Assembly: GCF_005670685.2 (NCBI RefSeq)
Contig: NZ_CP062008.1
Location: 2,666,001 to 2,730,000, forward strand
Direction: 5' to 3'
DNA length: 64,000 nucleotides
From: Mycolicibacterium mucogenicum DSM 44124
Lineage (GTDB): Bacteria; Actinomycetota; Actinomycetes; Mycobacteriales; Mycobacteriaceae
Every line of letters starts with the position of its first letter. The stretch's first letter is position 1. The translations under genes were made by a program, and so were the position numbers. Positions 48,268-60,848 of the stretch are shown piece by piece. Below the pieces are notes generated by a model, which was given only the letters and a program-made list of their open reading frames with translations, had not been told where the DNA came from and searched no databases.

Positions 48268-49194
48268 GTGCGTATCGTCTTCGCCGGAACCCCGGAACCC
48301 GCGCTGCCGTCATTGCGTCGGCTCATCGCGTCGCCCCGCCACGAGGTGGTCGCGGTGCTGACCCGTCCTGACGCGGCCTCCGGTCGCCGTGGCAAGCCGG
48401 CACCGTCCCCGGTCGCGGAACTTGCTCTGGCCGAAGGTATTCCGGTGCTGCGTCCGGCCAAGCCCAACGAACCCGAGTTCGTCGCCGAACTCGCCGCGCT
48501 GGCCCCCGACTGCTGCGCCGTCGTCGCCTACGGTGCACTGCTGCGCGACGAGCTGCTGGCGGTGCCGCGGCTGGGCTGGATCAACCTGCACTTCTCGGTG
48601 CTGCCGGCGTGGCGCGGTGCCGCCCCGGTGCAGGCCGCCATCGCCGCGGGCGACGAGGTGACCGGCGCCACCACGTTCCAGATCGAACGGGCCCTGGATT
48701 CCGGGCCCGTGTACGGCGTGCTGACCGAGGCGGTGCGGCCCATCGACACCGCGGGTGACCTGCTGGCGCGTCTGGCCGACGCCGGCGCCGGCCTGCTGGA
48801 GACGACGCTCGACGGTGTCGAGGACGGCGCGCTGACCGCGGTGCCGCAGCCCACCGACGGCGTGACGATCGCGCCCAAGGTCACTGTCGAGGACGCGCGC
48901 GTGCGCTGGGACCTGCCCGCACACGTCGTCGACCGCCGCATCCGCGCGGTCACGCCGAACCCGGGCGCCTGGACCGAGATCGGCGACCTGCGGGTGAAAC
49001 TCGGACCGGTGATTCCGGTCGAGGCAGAACCGTTGGCGCCCGGCGCGATTCGCGTGCAGAAGGCGGGCGTGCTGGTGGGCACCGGGAGCACCCCGGTGCG
49101 CCTGGGCATGGTGCAACCGCCGGGGAAGAAACTGATGAATGCGGCGGACTGGGCGCGCGGCGCCCGGCTGGACGAAGGTGTGGTGGCCCGGTGA
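48268..49194 (+). CDS. fmt: Methionyl-tRNA formyltransferase
   Basis: A 308-residue enzyme that formylates initiator Met-tRNA with 10-formyl-THF. The N-terminal catalytic domain shows [16 protein letters not shown] and the formyltransferase motif [23 protein letters not shown]. The C-terminal OB domain is about residues 205-308. It starts with GTG at 48268; a TAGCCT -10 box at 48254-48259 lies 8 bases before it, suggesting a leaderless start. It overlaps rsmB by 4 bases. Confidence 0.95.
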   Translation: MRIVFAGTPEPALPSLRRLIASPRHEVVAVLTRPDAASGRRGKPAPSPVAELALAEGIPVLRPAKPNEPEFVAELAALAPDCCAVVAYGALLRDELLAVPRLGWINLHFSVLPAWRGAAPVQAAIAAGDEVTGATTFQIERALDSGPVYGVLTEAVRPIDTAGDLLARLADAGAGLLETTLDGVEDGALTAVPQPTDGVTIAPKVTVEDARVRWDLPAHVVDRRIRAVTPNPGAWTEIGDLRVKLGPVIPVEAEPLAPGAIRVQKAGVLVGTGSTPVRLGMVQPPGKKLMNAADWARGARLDEGVVAR

Positions 49195-50654
49195 CCGAAC
49201 GGAGCGGACGCGGCGGACGGCAGGGCCGGCCGAACAACCAGGGACGCGCGGGTGGCCGGGACCGCCAGGACCGTCAGCCGGGCCGGTCGCAGGCACCGCG
49301 CGGCCCGCGTCGCAAGCCACTCGATCCGGCCCGCCGTGCCGCGTTCGACGTGCTGCGCGCCGTGTCGCAGCGCGATGCCTACGCCAACCTCGCGTTGCCG
49401 GCCATCCTGCGCGAGCGCGACATCAGCGGCCGCGACGCGGCCTTCGCCACCGAGCTGACCTACGGCACCTGCCGCTGTGTCGGGCTGCTGGACGCGGTGA
49501 TCGAGAGCGCCGCCGGGCGGCCCACCGACCGGATCGACCCGGTCCTGCTGGATCTACTGCGGCTCGGCGCCTATCAGCTGCTCCGCACCCGCGTCGACGC
49601 GCACGCCGCGGTGGACACGACCGTGGAGCAGGCCGGCATCGAATTCGATTCGGTGCGTGCAGGTTTCGTCAACGGTGTGCTGCGCGCCATCGCGGGTAAG
49701 GACGAGGCCGCCTGGGTCGCCGAGCTCGCGCCGTCGGCCGCCGCCGACCCGATCGGCCACACCGCGTTCACCCATGCGCACCCGCGCTGGGTGGCGCAGT
49801 CCTTCGCCGACGCCCTCGGCGCCGACGCGGGGGAGCTCGACGCGATGCTCACCAGCGACGACGAACGCCCCGTCGTGCACCTGGCGGCGCGCCCCGGGGA
49901 GATCAGCGCCGAGGAGCTGGCCGCTGCGATCGGCGGCGATGTCGGCCGGTTCTCGCCGTACGCGGTGTACCTGCCCGGCGGTGACCCCGGCCAGCTGGAC
50001 CCGATCCGGGACGGCCTGGCGCAGGTGCAGGACGAGGGCAGCCAGCTGGTGGCCCGCGCCCTGACCGAGGTGCCGCTGGAGGGCAACGACAGCCGGTGGC
50101 TCGACCTGTGTTCGGGTCCCGGCGGCAAGACCGCGATGCTGGCGGCCATCGCCGCGCAGTCCGGCGCCACGGTGACCGCCGTCGAACCGACGGAGCACCG
50201 CGCCGATCTGGTGGAGCGCAACACCACCGGCATGGGTGTCGAGGTGCTCCGGGTCGACGGTCGCGACTCCGGTCTGGAGCCCGGATCCTTCGACCGCGTC
50301 CTGGTCGACGCTCCCTGCACGGGTCTGGGCGCGCTGCGTCGCCGGCCCGAGGCGCGGTGGCGCCGGCAGCCGTCGGACGTGCCCGGCCTCGCCCGGCTGC
50401 AGCGTGAATTGCTCGCTGCGGCAATCAAACTCACCCGGCCCGGCGGTGTCGTGCTGTACGCGACGTGTTCGCCGCACCTGGCCGAGACCGTCGGGGTGAT
50501 CGCCGACGCGGTGCGCCGTCAGCCGGTGGAACAGATCGATACCCGCCCGCTGTTCGCCCCGGCCGATCGGCTGGGCCCCGGACCGCATGTGCAGTTATGG
50601 CCACATCGGCATGGCACCGATGCGATGTTCGCGGCCGCGCTCAAAGTAGTCTGA
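49191..50654 (+). CDS. rsmB: 16S rRNA m5C967 methyltransferase
   Basis: A 487-residue RsmB/Fmu protein. After a basic, disordered N-terminus (first 45 residues rich in G, R, Q) comes a NusB-like domain ([32 protein letters not shown]). The SAM-dependent methyltransferase domain contains [18 protein letters not shown], the catalytic cysteine motif [20 protein letters not shown], and a second cysteine in [11 protein letters not shown]. Start GTG overlapping fmt. Confidence 0.94.
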   Translation: MTERSGRGGRQGRPNNQGRAGGRDRQDRQPGRSQAPRGPRRKPLDPARRAAFDVLRAVSQRDAYANLALPAILRERDISGRDAAFATELTYGTCRCVGLLDAVIESAAGRPTDRIDPVLLDLLRLGAYQLLRTRVDAHAAVDTTVEQAGIEFDSVRAGFVNGVLRAIAGKDEAAWVAELAPSAAADPIGHTAFTHAHPRWVAQSFADALGADAGELDAMLTSDDERPVVHLAARPGEISAEELAAAIGGDVGRFSPYAVYLPGGDPGQLDPIRDGLAQVQDEGSQLVARALTEVPLEGNDSRWLDLCSGPGGKTAMLAAIAAQSGATVTAVEPTEHRADLVERNTTGMGVEVLRVDGRDSGLEPGSFDRVLVDAPCTGLGALRRRPEARWRRQPSDVPGLARLQRELLAAAIKLTRPGGVVLYATCSPHLAETVGVIADAVRRQPVEQIDTRPLFAPADRLGPGPHVQLWPHRHGTDAMFAAALKVV

Positions 50655-50659
50655 CCGCC

Positions 50660-51337
50660 ATGGCAGGACCAATGATCGCCCCGTCCATCCTTTCGGCCGA
50701 CTTCGCCCGGCTCGCCGACGAGACCGCGGCGGTCGAGGGCGCCGACTGGCTGCACGTCGACGTCATGGACAACCATTTCGTCCCCAACCTGACGCTGGGT
50801 CTGCCGGTCGTCGAGAGCCTGCTGAAGGTCACCGACATCCCGATGGACTGCCACCTGATGATCGAGGACCCCAAGCGCTGGGCCCCGTCCTACGCTGAGG
50901 CCGGCGCCTACAACGTGACGTTCCACGCCGAGGCCACCGACGACCCGATTTCCGTCGCCCGCGACATCCGCGCGGCCGGCGCGAAGGCGGGCCTGAGCGT
51001 CAAGCCCGGCACCCCGATCGAGCCCTACCTGGAAATCCTGCGCGACTTCGACACCCTGCTGGTGATGTCGGTCGAGCCGGGTTTCGGCGGCCAGAAGTTC
51101 ATCGCCGAGGTGCTGCCGAAGGTGGCGCTGGTCCGTAACCTCGTCGACTCCGGTGAGCTGACCCTGGTCGTCGAGATCGACGGCGGCATCAACGACGACA
51201 CCATCGAAGCCGCGGCCGCGGCGGGCGTGGACTGCTTCGTCGCGGGCTCCGCGGTGTACAACGCGGCGGATCCGGGTGCCGCGGTGGAATCCCTGCGGCG
51301 TCAGGCCGCGGCCGCGTCACCGCATCTGGTGCTGTGA
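50660..51337 (+). CDS. rpe: Ribulose-phosphate 3-epimerase
   Basis: A 225-residue TIM-barrel enzyme of the pentose phosphate pathway, interconverting ribulose-5-P and xylulose-5-P. Signatures are [56 protein letters not shown] and [11 protein letters not shown]. The start is ATG at 50660, 5 bases after the rsmB stop. A TAGTCT box at 50647-50652 could give an internal leaderless promoter. It overlaps ribD by 4 bases. Confidence 0.95.
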   Translation: MAGPMIAPSILSADFARLADETAAVEGADWLHVDVMDNHFVPNLTLGLPVVESLLKVTDIPMDCHLMIEDPKRWAPSYAEAGAYNVTFHAEATDDPISVARDIRAAGAKAGLSVKPGTPIEPYLEILRDFDTLLVMSVEPGFGGQKFIAEVLPKVALVRNLVDSGELTLVVEIDGGINDDTIEAAAAAGVDCFVAGSAVYNAADPGAAVESLRRQAAAASPHLVL

Positions 51338-52344
51338 CGCCGGAGGCCATCGAGACGGCCATGCGGCTGGCCATCGGCCAGGCCGACGCGGTCAAGGGCA
51401 CCACCTACCCGAACCCGCCGGTCGGCGCGGTGATCCTGGACCGTGACGGCGAAGTTGCCGGTGTCGGCGGGACCCAGCCGCCGGGGGAGGCTCACGCCGA
51501 GGTCATGGCGCTGCGACGGGCCGGGACCCGGGCCGCGGGCGGCACCGCCGTGGTGACGCTCGAGCCGTGCAACCACCAGGGCCGCACCGGCCCGTGCGTG
51601 GACGCACTGCTGGACGCCGGGGTGGCGGCCGTGGTGTTCGCCGTGGCCGACCCCAATCCGGTGGCCGCGGGCGGTGCCCAGCGGCTGACCGATGCCGGCG
51701 TGACGGTGTCCTCGGGTGTCCTCGCCGACGAGGTCAGTGGCGGGCCGCTGCGCGAGTGGCTGCACCGTCAGCGCACCGGCCGGCCCCATGTGACGTGGAA
51801 GTTCGCGGCCAGTCTCGACGGCCGTAGCGCCGCCGCCGACGGCACGAGCCAGTGGATCACGGGCCCCGCGGCCCGGACCGACGTACACCGGCACCGCGCG
51901 GCGGCCGACGCCATCGTCGTCGGCACGGGGACGGTACTGGCCGATGATCCGACGCTGACCGCCCGGCTGGCCGACGGCACCCTGGCGGCCCGTCAGCCGC
52001 TGCGCGTGGTGGTCGGGGAACGCGAAATCTCGTCGGAATCCAACGTCCTCAACGACGATTCCCGCACCATGGTGATCCGGACGCACGACCCACTCGAGGT
52101 GCTGCAGGCGCTGTCGGACCGCACCGATGTGATCCTCGAGGGCGGGCCGACGCTGGCCGGCGCATTCGTCCGGGCGGGACTCGTGGACCGGATTCTGGCG
52201 TATCTGGCGCCGACGCTGCTGGGCGGACCGATCACGGCGATCGACGACGCCGGCGTACCGACCATCTCGCAGGCCCGCCGCTGGCGGTTCGACGGCGTCG
52301 AGACCGTCGGCGCCGACGTGCGGCTCAGCCTGGTTCCGAACTGA
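51334..52344 (+). CDS. ribD: Bifunctional riboflavin deaminase/reductase
   Basis: A 336-residue RibD (RibG) catalysing steps 2 and 3 of riboflavin synthesis. The deaminase domain (about 1-140) has the zinc motif HAEVMAL and [11 protein letters not shown]. The reductase domain (about 145-336) has [30 protein letters not shown] and [21 protein letters not shown] start overlapping the rpe stop. The other rib genes lie 3 kb downstream beyond lprG/p55. Confidence 0.95.
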   Translation: MTPEAIETAMRLAIGQADAVKGTTYPNPPVGAVILDRDGEVAGVGGTQPPGEAHAEVMALRRAGTRAAGGTAVVTLEPCNHQGRTGPCVDALLDAGVAAVVFAVADPNPVAAGGAQRLTDAGVTVSSGVLADEVSGGPLREWLHRQRTGRPHVTWKFAASLDGRSAAADGTSQWITGPAARTDVHRHRAAADAIVVGTGTVLADDPTLTARLADGTLAARQPLRVVVGEREISSESNVLNDDSRTMVIRTHDPLEVLQALSDRTDVILEGGPTLAGAFVRAGLVDRILAYLAPTLLGGPITAIDDAGVPTISQARRWRFDGVETVGADVRLSLVPN

Positions 52345-52671
52345 TTGCTCGGGCGCTTCCAGCGAACTTTTCGCGCCGTTCGCGGCGGTTCGGCCGAGGG
52401 GCGCAGCGGTCCGAAAGGCCCGAACTGATTCCCGAAAGTGGCTGAGACGTGCGATTCACCGTCGTGCCCAATGTGAGTGGGCTCACCGCGGCCCATCTTT
52501 AGTTTTGCTAATCGTTACCACTTCGAGATCAACGGCTCGACATTCGTGCAGGAGGCCACGATTTCGCATCCGTAAAATTGAGTCCATGAACCGGATCACC
52601 TGGATCCGGCTGAAATATCGCGCTCACCGATGTCGTTAGAGCGAAGGTGATCACGAGCAAAGGATAAGAGC
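52345..52671 (+). other. Intergenic region with a possible leader mini-ORF
   Basis: No conserved gene is seen in this 327-base gap. It is visibly richer in A+T between 52496 and 52600. An ATG at 52586 opens an 18-codon frame ending at 52639 (product MNRITWIRLKYRAHRCR), 32 bases before the next gene. Inside its start is the inverted repeat CCGGATC-acctg-GATCCGG (about 52591-52609). Promoter elements for the small gene downstream must be here, but none is certain. Confidence 0.35.
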
Positions 52672-52911
52672 ATGACTGCACTGCAGGACTGGCTCAGCTT
52701 CCGTCCGAGTGAAGATGGCATCAGGGACATGATGTTCCGCCGGCCCCTGCGGGCGGTGCTGAGCGTCGTCGAAGAGTTCGACGAGGCCGTGGACGTCGCG
52801 CTGGAACGCCTCGCGGCCCACGCGAACGGGTCACACCCGGACCCCGCGCCGACCCCGGCGTACATCCCGGACAACGTGGTGCTGATGCGTCCCGGCATCG
52901 AGCGCTGCTAG
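52672..52911 (+). CDS. Small hypothetical protein
   Basis: A 79-residue protein starting with ATG about 9 bases after AAGGATA, which can serve as ribosome binding site. The first two thirds are likely helical and amphipathic (RPLRAVLSVVEEFDEAVDVALERLAAHA); the rest is proline-rich with a C-terminal cysteine. No membrane segment or known motif. It is followed at once by a perfect terminator palindrome and convergent to p55. I do not recognise the family. Confidence 0.65.
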   Translation: MTALQDWLSFRPSEDGIRDMMFRRPLRAVLSVVEEFDEAVDVALERLAAHANGSHPDPAPTPAYIPDNVVLMRPGIERC

Positions 52912-52930
52912 CCCGGACAACAGGCCAGAT

Positions 52931-52972
52931 ACAACGGAGCCGCAGAGTCGATCGACTCTGCGGCTCCGTTGT
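52931..52972. terminator. Perfect 42-base palindrome, bidirectional terminator
   Basis: Bases 52931-52951 are the exact reverse complement of 52952-52972, centred on TCGATCGA. It sits between the convergent small gene and p55. The core stem GGAGCCGCAGAGTC/GACTCTGCGGCTCC is GC-rich and followed by GTTGTCGTT, as expected of a terminator usable from both sides. Confidence 0.85.
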
Positions 52973-52981
52973 CGTTACGGC

Positions 52982-54559
52982 CTACGCCACCGGCGCGGGA
53001 TCAACCTCGGGAGCCGTTTCGGGCTCCTCGGCCTGCTCGTGGCGACCGGCGATCAGCAGACCGGCCAGCGCGCCCACCACACACACGACGGCGGTGATCA
53101 GGAAGATCGAGCTGTACTGCATGGTGTAGGCAGTCCTGGTATTACGCGTGATCTGCTCCGCGGCCTCGGCAAGGCTGCCGCCCTTCACCGGCGGCATCGA
53201 GGCCAGCGCCTGCTGCACCTTGTACAGGCCATATGCCGTCAGTGCCGCCATACCGATGAGCATGCCGATCATGCGGGACACGACGACCGCCGCCGAGGCG
53301 ATGCCGTGCTGCGCCGTCGGGACCACGCGCAGCGTCGCCGATGTCAGCGGTCCGATGACCAGACCCAAGCCAAGGCCGGCGATGATCAGGTCGGTCGGCA
53401 GCGTAGGCAGCGTCACTATCGCCAGGTCATGGCTCGCCGAGAGCACATCCATGTCCCAGTGCGACACCAGCAGGTACGCGCCCGCCGCGATGAGCAGACC
53501 GATGAAGGCGACGATCCGGTCGCCGACCCGGGTCGCGACCCAGCCGCCGACCAGGGCGCCGACGGGCAGCGCACCCAGGAACCACGCCAGCTTGAAGATC
53601 GCGTGCGCCTGGTCGATGCCGAGCACGCCACGGCTGAACAGCTCGACGTTCACCAGCGTGACCATCAGCGCCGCACCCGCGCACAGCGACGACGCCAGGC
53701 CCGCCAGGAACGGCCGGAAGTGCACGCCCACCGGATCGATCAGTTTGGTGCGGGCGAACTTCTCCCACACGAAGAACGCGACCGCGACGACCACGGCGGC
53801 GATCAGCAACGGCGGGCCGTTTTCCGGGAGCACCTGCTTGCCGTCCGGGTTGGGGTTGTACAGACCCCACGTCGCCAGTCCGAGCGCGACGGCCAGCAGC
53901 ACGCCGCCGAGGACGTCGATCTTCTCCGGCGTCTCGGTTTCCACACGCGACGGCAGGCTGAAGTGGATCATCACCATGGCCGCCAGGGTCAGCGGCACGT
54001 TGATCCAGAAGACGTCCCGCCAGTCGTGCAGCAGCCACACCACGGCCACGCCGTACAGCGGGCCCAGCACGCTGCCCAGCTCCTGCGCGGCACCGATGCC
54101 GCCCAGCACCCCGGCGCGGTTGCGCGCGGCCCACAGGTCAGCGGCCAGCGCGAGCGTCACCGGCAGCAGCGCGCCACTGGCGACGCCCTGGATGGTCCGG
54201 CCGACGATCAGCTGGATCAGCGGCTCGACCATCTCGTTCGCCGGGGCGAACATGCCGGCCACCGCGGTGACGATCGAGCCGACCGCGAACAGCGCCAGGC
54301 TCGCCTGGAGCACCAGCTTGCGGCCGAACCGGTCGGAGGCCCGGCCCAGCAGCGGCATCGCCGCGATGTAGCCCAGCAGGTACCACGTGACCACGGGCGT
54401 GACCTGCTGGATCTTGTTGATCGGGATGCCGATCCCGTCCGGCGGGTCCTTCATCATGTCGGTCATGATCGTCACGACGACATAGGTGTCGAGCGCGCCG
54501 AGCAGGACCGCGAGACTGCCTGCGGCGATGGCGACGTGGCGGTTGCTACCCCCGGCCAT
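52982..54559 (-). CDS. MFS lipid exporter P55 (Rv1410c)
   Basis: A 525-residue, 14-helix MFS transporter of the DHA2/EmrB type ([64 protein letters not shown]). In mycobacteria P55 works with the lipoprotein LprG to move triacylglycerides and related lipids outward and affects drug tolerance. The start ATG at 54559 shares a base with the lprG stop (TAATG), so both are made from one transcript in the usual order lprG-p55. The C-terminus is acidic and proline-rich. Confidence 0.92.
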   Translation of the reverse strand: MAGGSNRHVAIAAGSLAVLLGALDTYVVVTIMTDMMKDPPDGIGIPINKIQQVTPVVTWYLLGYIAAMPLLGRASDRFGRKLVLQASLALFAVGSIVTAVAGMFAPANEMVEPLIQLIVGRTIQGVASGALLPVTLALAADLWAARNRAGVLGGIGAAQELGSVLGPLYGVAVVWLLHDWRDVFWINVPLTLAAMVMIHFSLPSRVETETPEKIDVLGGVLLAVALGLATWGLYNPNPDGKQVLPENGPPLLIAAVVVAVAFFVWEKFARTKLIDPVGVHFRPFLAGLASSLCAGAALMVTLVNVELFSRGVLGIDQAHAIFKLAWFLGALPVGALVGGWVATRVGDRIVAFIGLLIAAGAYLLVSHWDMDVLSASHDLAIVTLPTLPTDLIIAGLGLGLVIGPLTSATLRVVPTAQHGIASAAVVVSRMIGMLIGMAALTAYGLYKVQQALASMPPVKGGSLAEAAEQITRNTRTAYTMQYSSIFLITAVVCVVGALAGLLIAGRHEQAEEPETAPEVDPAPVA

Positions 54560-55284
54560 TACTGAACGTCGGGCTTGTTGACGGTGACCGGCTTACCCCA
54601 GTCGGTCAGCGTCATCTGCAGGTTGTTGCCCGGGCTGGTCTCCAGCTGCGCCTGCGCCAGCTGGTGGTTGCCACCCTCTTCGATCCAGGCGGTGCCCGGC
54701 AGCGAGCTGGTGACCTTGAGCTGCGGGGCGATCTTGTTGACCGCCTCGGCGCTGACGGTGCCGGTGACCTTGACGGTCTTCACACCGTTGATGTCCTCGC
54801 GGCCCACGGCCTTGGCGTCGGTGAAGTTGTCCAGGATGTTGGCCAGGCCGGTCTCCGGGCGCAGGATCGCCGAGATGTCGTAGATGGCGTCGGCGGGGCC
54901 GAAGTCCGACAGCGGGCCACCGGACGACAGCGAGGCGTACAGGTGGTTGTCGTAGACGACGAACGGGGCGTCCTGGACGCCCATGCCGCCCACCGACAGG
55001 TTGGCCTTGCCCTGGCCGGCGACGGCCGGGGTCAGCGTCATGTCGCCGGTGAGCTTGGTGACCGTCAGCTTGGCGATCTTGCCGTTGACCGTCAGGACCA
55101 GGTGCACGCTCTGCTGGCCGCGGGTGGTGTCGGCGGACTGCTTGAGCAGCGCCGCGGCGTCGGGCAGCGGCGCCGAGGGGGCCTCGGACTTCGAGCATCC
55201 GGAGACCAGGAGCACCCCGGCCATCACGGTGGAGAGTAGGGAAACAAGCATGGCGGAGCGTTTGCGCGTCTGCATGTCCTGCAT
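54559..55284 (-). CDS. lprG: Lipoprotein LprG
   Basis: A 241-residue lipoprotein that carries triacylated lipids and lipoarabinomannan precursors across the periplasm. The signal peptide ends in the lipobox LLVSGC (Cys30). The mature domain shows the LprG/LppX-type fold segments ([71 protein letters not shown]). The start at 55284 is the longest; ATG 55275 (MQTRKRS), with AGGA a few bases ahead, is an equally good candidate. Confidence 0.93.
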   Translation of the reverse strand: MQDMQTRKRSAMLVSLLSTVMAGVLLVSGCSKSEAPSAPLPDAAALLKQSADTTRGQQSVHLVLTVNGKIAKLTVTKLTGDMTLTPAVAGQGKANLSVGGMGVQDAPFVVYDNHLYASLSSGGPLSDFGPADAIYDISAILRPETGLANILDNFTDAKAVGREDINGVKTVKVTGTVSAEAVNKIAPQLKVTSSLPGTAWIEEGGNHQLAQAQLETSPGNNLQMTLTDWGKPVTVNKPDVQ

Positions 55285-55342
55285 CGTAATAGGTGCGCCC
55301 GACTAACAAGTTGCCTCGATCGGCCCGCCGGACGCCGATGAC

Positions 55343-55355
55343 TAGGCTGAGGTCC
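55343..55355 (+). promoter_or_regulatory. -10 box for leaderless ribE
   Basis: TAGGCT at 55343-55348 with the ribE ATG 7 bases downstream matches the mycobacterial leaderless promoter pattern. It separates ribE from the divergent lprG. Confidence 0.5.
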
Positions 55356-55964
55356 ATGTTCACCGGCATTGTCGAAGAGCTCGGCGAGATCGTCAGCAAG
55401 GACCAACTGGCCGACGCGGCGCGGTTCGTCATCCGCGGCCCGTTGGTCACCACCGATGCCGGGCACGGTGACTCGATCGCGGTGAACGGCGTCTGCCTGA
55501 CGGTTGTGGAGGTGTTGCCCGACGGCGCGTTCTCCGCCGACGTGATGGCCGAGACCCTCAACCGGTCCAGCCTCGCCGGCGTCGAGGTCGGCGGCCGGGT
55601 GAACCTGGAGCGCGCCGCGGCGATCAACAGCCGGCTCGGCGGACACATCGTGCAGGGCCACGTGGACGGCACCGGCACTGTGTTGTCGCGCACACCGTCC
55701 GAGCACTGGGAGGTCGTGCGCATCGCGCTGCCGCCGCAGCTGGCCCGGTATGTGGTCGAGAAGGGCTCGATCACGGTCGACGGGGTGTCGCTGACGGTGT
55801 CCGGCCTGGGCCGTGACGAGCAGGGCGACTGGTTCGAGATCTCTCTGATTCCAACCACGTTGCAGCTGACGACGCTGGGCCGTGCCCCGGTGGGGACCAC
55901 CGTGAACCTGGAAGTCGACGTCATCGCCAAATACGTCGAGCGGCTGCTCACCCCGGCGCAGTAG
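55356..55964 (+). CDS. ribE: Riboflavin synthase alpha chain
   Basis: A 202-residue enzyme that dismutates two 6,7-dimethyl-8-ribityllumazines to riboflavin. It begins with the hallmark MFTGIVEELG and has two lumazine-binding barrels (VNGVCLTV...; VDGVSLTVSG) with GGHIVQGHVDGTG between them. The M. tuberculosis gene is called ribC (Rv1412). The frame is open upstream to 55293, but the MFTGIVE start and the -10 spacing fix it at 55356. Confidence 0.95.
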   Translation: MFTGIVEELGEIVSKDQLADAARFVIRGPLVTTDAGHGDSIAVNGVCLTVVEVLPDGAFSADVMAETLNRSSLAGVEVGGRVNLERAAAINSRLGGHIVQGHVDGTGTVLSRTPSEHWEVVRIALPPQLARYVVEKGSITVDGVSLTVSGLGRDEQGDWFEISLIPTTLQLTTLGRAPVGTTVNLEVDVIAKYVERLLTPAQ

Positions 55965-56082
55965 CGCCCGGTCCTACCCTGTCCGCTGAGCGGACCGGCG
56001 GGAGTAAGTCGGCCGGTACCGGTGGTTCATACTGGTAGGTGATCAACATGGCCCTGATGTGGCCACGGCAAGGGTGGTGGAG

Positions 56083-58259
<2,177 letters not shown>

Positions 58260-58285
<26 letters not shown>

Positions 58286-58754
58286 GTTCGTCCACCGGGC
58301 CGGTGCTTGGGGAACCCTCGGCCGGGTCGGCCGTGGCGACGAACCCGAAGGCGCGGTAGACCGCGAGCGCGGCGGCGTTGTCGCGGTGCACCCGCAGCGT
58401 CACGGTGCGCGCGCCGAGGCCGCGGCCCCAGTCGATGGCCGCGGTCAACAGGGTGCGCGCGACGCCGCGGCCGCGGACGACCGGATCGGTCCACAGCGAG
58501 TAGAGGTACACCGAGCTGGGGCTGGCCCGGTGCGCCGCGATGAGGCCCACCAGCTGGTCCTCTTGAGCAACGGCGAACTGGGCGTGCGCGCGCAGCCGCC
58601 GGCGCCACTGCGTCCCGGTGAAGCTCATCTCGTTGCGGTACTCGGCATCGTCGGTGCCCGCGGAATCGGCCAGCGCGCGCAGCCGCAGCGCCGCGAACAT
58701 CCGCCAGTCGGCTTCGGTGAGCCGGATCACCCCCACCTGGGTGCTCCCTCCCAT
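58260..58754 (-). CDS. GNAT-family N-acetyltransferase
   Basis: A 164-residue GNAT enzyme using acetyl-CoA; the acetyl-CoA loop is VVRGRGVARTLL, preceded by VYLYSLWTDP and followed by LRVHRDNAAALAVYRAFGF. The ATG at 58754 gives a normal GNAT N-terminus (VGVIRLTEADWRMFAALRL); the frame is open to 58790. The substrate is unknown. It is divergent from the class-IV-like/murL/murD2 operon with only 19 bases between the starts. Confidence 0.83.
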
Positions 58755-58773
58755 GGGATAGAATTTGCTGATA

Positions 58774-59520
58774 GTGACCGATTTTCGCATGCCTTCGCCG
58801 CCCGACTCCGTGGCGATCGCACCCGCCGAACTGGTCGGCCGCCTTGGTGCGTACCCGACGGTGACCGTGCCGATCTACCAGGGCCGGACCGTCGACACCC
58901 CGTGGCTCTGGCAGCACCTCGCCGAACCCGCGGACTACTTCGGGCTGACCATGCCTGCTCACGCCGATCTGGACGCCGCGCTGGCTCCGTTGTCGACCGG
59001 GCCGGGACTCATCGCCGCGACCGTCACGATCACCGACGGCTGCCGGTGCGCGGTGACGGGCACGCCGTCGCAGGTCCATGCCGCCGAGCCGGTGCGGATC
59101 GGCCGGCGGGACGGCGACTGGACCCCACCGGCCGCGACGGACGAGCTGTGGCTGCGCATGGCGGCCCGGACGACCAGCCTGGGCACCGTGGACCTGCTGC
59201 TGCGCCGGCTCGCCGAACAGGGCTGCGTGGACGGCATCGCACCTGGCCCCGACGTCACCCCGGCCGTGGTCGGCGCGCTGGTACTTGACATCGGTGCCGC
59301 GCTGGTCGGCGTCGAGAACACCGAACCGGTCTCGATCCTCGGGCCACTGCAGGCCTGCGGTCTGGTGCGCGCCCTGCCGCGGCGCGCCGCCGTGCCCGTC
59401 GACCAGGTGCGGCGCGCCTGGTGGATCTCGCCGCAATACCGCACGCACCCCGTCGCACAACTTGGCGATCACGCCGTTCCCGTTGATCCCGCCCATCCGC
59501 CGTTCCTGGAGCAACTGTGA
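58774..59520 (+). CDS. Class IV aminotransferase-like protein apparently lacking the PLP lysine
   Basis: A 248-residue protein; GTG at 58774 is preferred (TAGAAT at 58759-58764 is a -10 box). The chain follows fold-type IV PLP enzymes (IlvE, Dat, PabC). The N-terminal half shows LGAYPTVTVPIYQGRTVDTPWLWQHLAEPADYFGLTMP; the C-terminal half shows GALVGVENTEPVSILGPLQACGLVRAL and RRAWWISPQYRTHPVAQLGDHAVPV. Where the catalytic lysine is expected, the sequence reads AARTTS (Arg132), so classical transamination is unlikely. It overlaps the MurL-like gene by 4 bases, which ties it to that pathway. The family assignment is by eye. Confidence 0.5.
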   Translation: MTDFRMPSPPDSVAIAPAELVGRLGAYPTVTVPIYQGRTVDTPWLWQHLAEPADYFGLTMPAHADLDAALAPLSTGPGLIAATVTITDGCRCAVTGTPSQVHAAEPVRIGRRDGDWTPPAATDELWLRMAARTTSLGTVDLLLRRLAEQGCVDGIAPGPDVTPAVVGALVLDIGAALVGVENTEPVSILGPLQACGLVRALPRRAAVPVDQVRRAWWISPQYRTHPVAQLGDHAVPVDPAHPPFLEQL

Positions 59521-60848
59521 CCAAACCTTTTGTCCCACAGTCCTACAAGTCGTTCCGCATCGACGGCTACGACATCGAGGGCGGCGTCTTCCACGGGCGC
59601 TACACCATGTGCGGGGCCGACTCCGCCGACGATGTCAGCTTCGCCGAGACCATCGATTTCGGCGACACCCTGGGCGGTGGCCGGCCCGACGACCGGCTGC
59701 TGCGCCTGCTGACGCTGACCTGCTCGCTGAGCTACTACAAGGCCGCCGCGCCGCCGCAGATCGAAATCGCCTTCCCGACTTACGATTTCGAACGCGAGTA
59801 TCTGCGGCAGGTGCTGGCCGGTGGCCTGGGCGAGTACGCCTACCGCAACAACCTGCCCGGCGCACTGAGCCCGGAGATCACCGGCGACCGTGCCGAGATC
59901 GGCGAGCCGCAACCCGATACCTGGAACCCCGACGCGGCGCCGCTGGTGCCGGTCGGCGGCGGCAAGGACTCGGTGGTGACCATCGAAGCGCTCGCGCCGC
60001 TGCAGCCGGTGTTGTTCAACGTCAACAAGTTCGACCCGATCGACCGGTGTGTCGAGATCAGTGGGCTGCCGCACGTGCGCGTCATGCGGACCATCGACCG
60101 CACCCTCATCGACGTCAACGCCGCCGGCGCCTACAACGGGCACATCCCGGTCACCGCGATCAACAGCATCATCGGTTTGATCGTGGCCGACGCCAACGGC
60201 CTGGGGCCGGTCGTGCTGTCCAACGAACGCTCGTCCAATGTCGGCAATGTCGAATGGATGGGCCAGGACATCAACCACCAGTGGTCCAAGAGCGTCACCT
60301 ACGAGACGCTGTTGCGCGACACCCTCGCCGCGTACGGACTGAACCCGGACCGGTACTTCTCGCTGCTGCGCGGTCTGTCGGAGTCGCAGATCGCCGACCG
60401 GTTCGCCGCCAGCCCGCAGTATTTCCGCGCGTTCATCAGCTGTAACCGGCCGTTCGCGCTCGACGCCGGCCGCCGCGGCGCCACCTGGTGCGGACACTGC
60501 CCGAAGTGCCAGTTCGTCTTCGTGCTGATGGCACCGCGGCTGGGCCGCGCCGAGGTCGAGGCGATCTTCGGGCGAAACCTGTTCGAGGACACCGACAGCC
60601 GTGCCGAGTTCGAGGACATCCTCGGGGTGGGCGCGCACAAGCCGTTCGAGTGCGTCGGTGAGTACTACGAGGCCGCCGAGTCGATGCTGACGATCCTCGA
60701 CGACGAGGCCTGGGCCGGGCTGCCGCTGGTCGAGCAGTTCCGCAGTGCACGGGCCGATCTGGCGCGCGTCGCCGCCGACCACGACGACAGCCCGGCGGTG
60801 CAGTACGTGCCCGAGCGTTACCGAGCCGCCCTGGACGCTCGGCCATGA
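59517..60848 (+). CDS. murL: MurL-like UDP-MurNAc-L-Ala-L-Glu epimerase
   Basis: A 443-residue protein resembling MurL of Xanthomonas oryzae, which epimerises the terminal L-Glu of UDP-MurNAc-L-Ala-L-Glu to D-Glu using ATP. The sequence shows VGGGKDSVVTIEAL (GGGKDS at 147-152, PP-loop-like nucleotide site), NERSSNVGNVEWMGQDINHQWSKS, and a cysteine motif WCGHCPKC (Cys325, Cys328, Cys331). The gene is coupled by 4-base overlaps to the class-IV-like gene before it and the MurD-like ligase gene after it. The pairing with a MurD2-like gene is the main support for the name. GTG start. Confidence 0.75.
   Translation: MTKPFVPQSYKSFRIDGYDIEGGVFHGRYTMCGADSADDVSFAETIDFGDTLGGGRPDDRLLRLLTLTCSLSYYKAAAPPQIEIAFPTYDFEREYLRQVLAGGLGEYAYRNNLPGALSPEITGDRAEIGEPQPDTWNPDAAPLVPVGGGKDSVVTIEALAPLQPVLFNVNKFDPIDRCVEISGLPHVRVMRTIDRTLIDVNAAGAYNGHIPVTAINSIIGLIVADANGLGPVVLSNERSSNVGNVEWMGQDINHQWSKSVTYETLLRDTLAAYGLNPDRYFSLLRGLSESQIADRFAASPQYFRAFISCNRPFALDAGRRGATWCGHCPKCQFVFVLMAPRLGRAEVEAIFGRNLFEDTDSRAEFEDILGVGAHKPFECVGEYYEAAESMLTILDDEAWAGLPLVEQFRSARADLARVAADHDDSPAVQYVPERYRAALDARP

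Noticed and set aside
55965..56082. FMN riboswitch before ribBA
   Set aside because: The gap is only 118 bases and I cannot find the conserved RFN core (AGGGGA...GGTGAGA-like segments).
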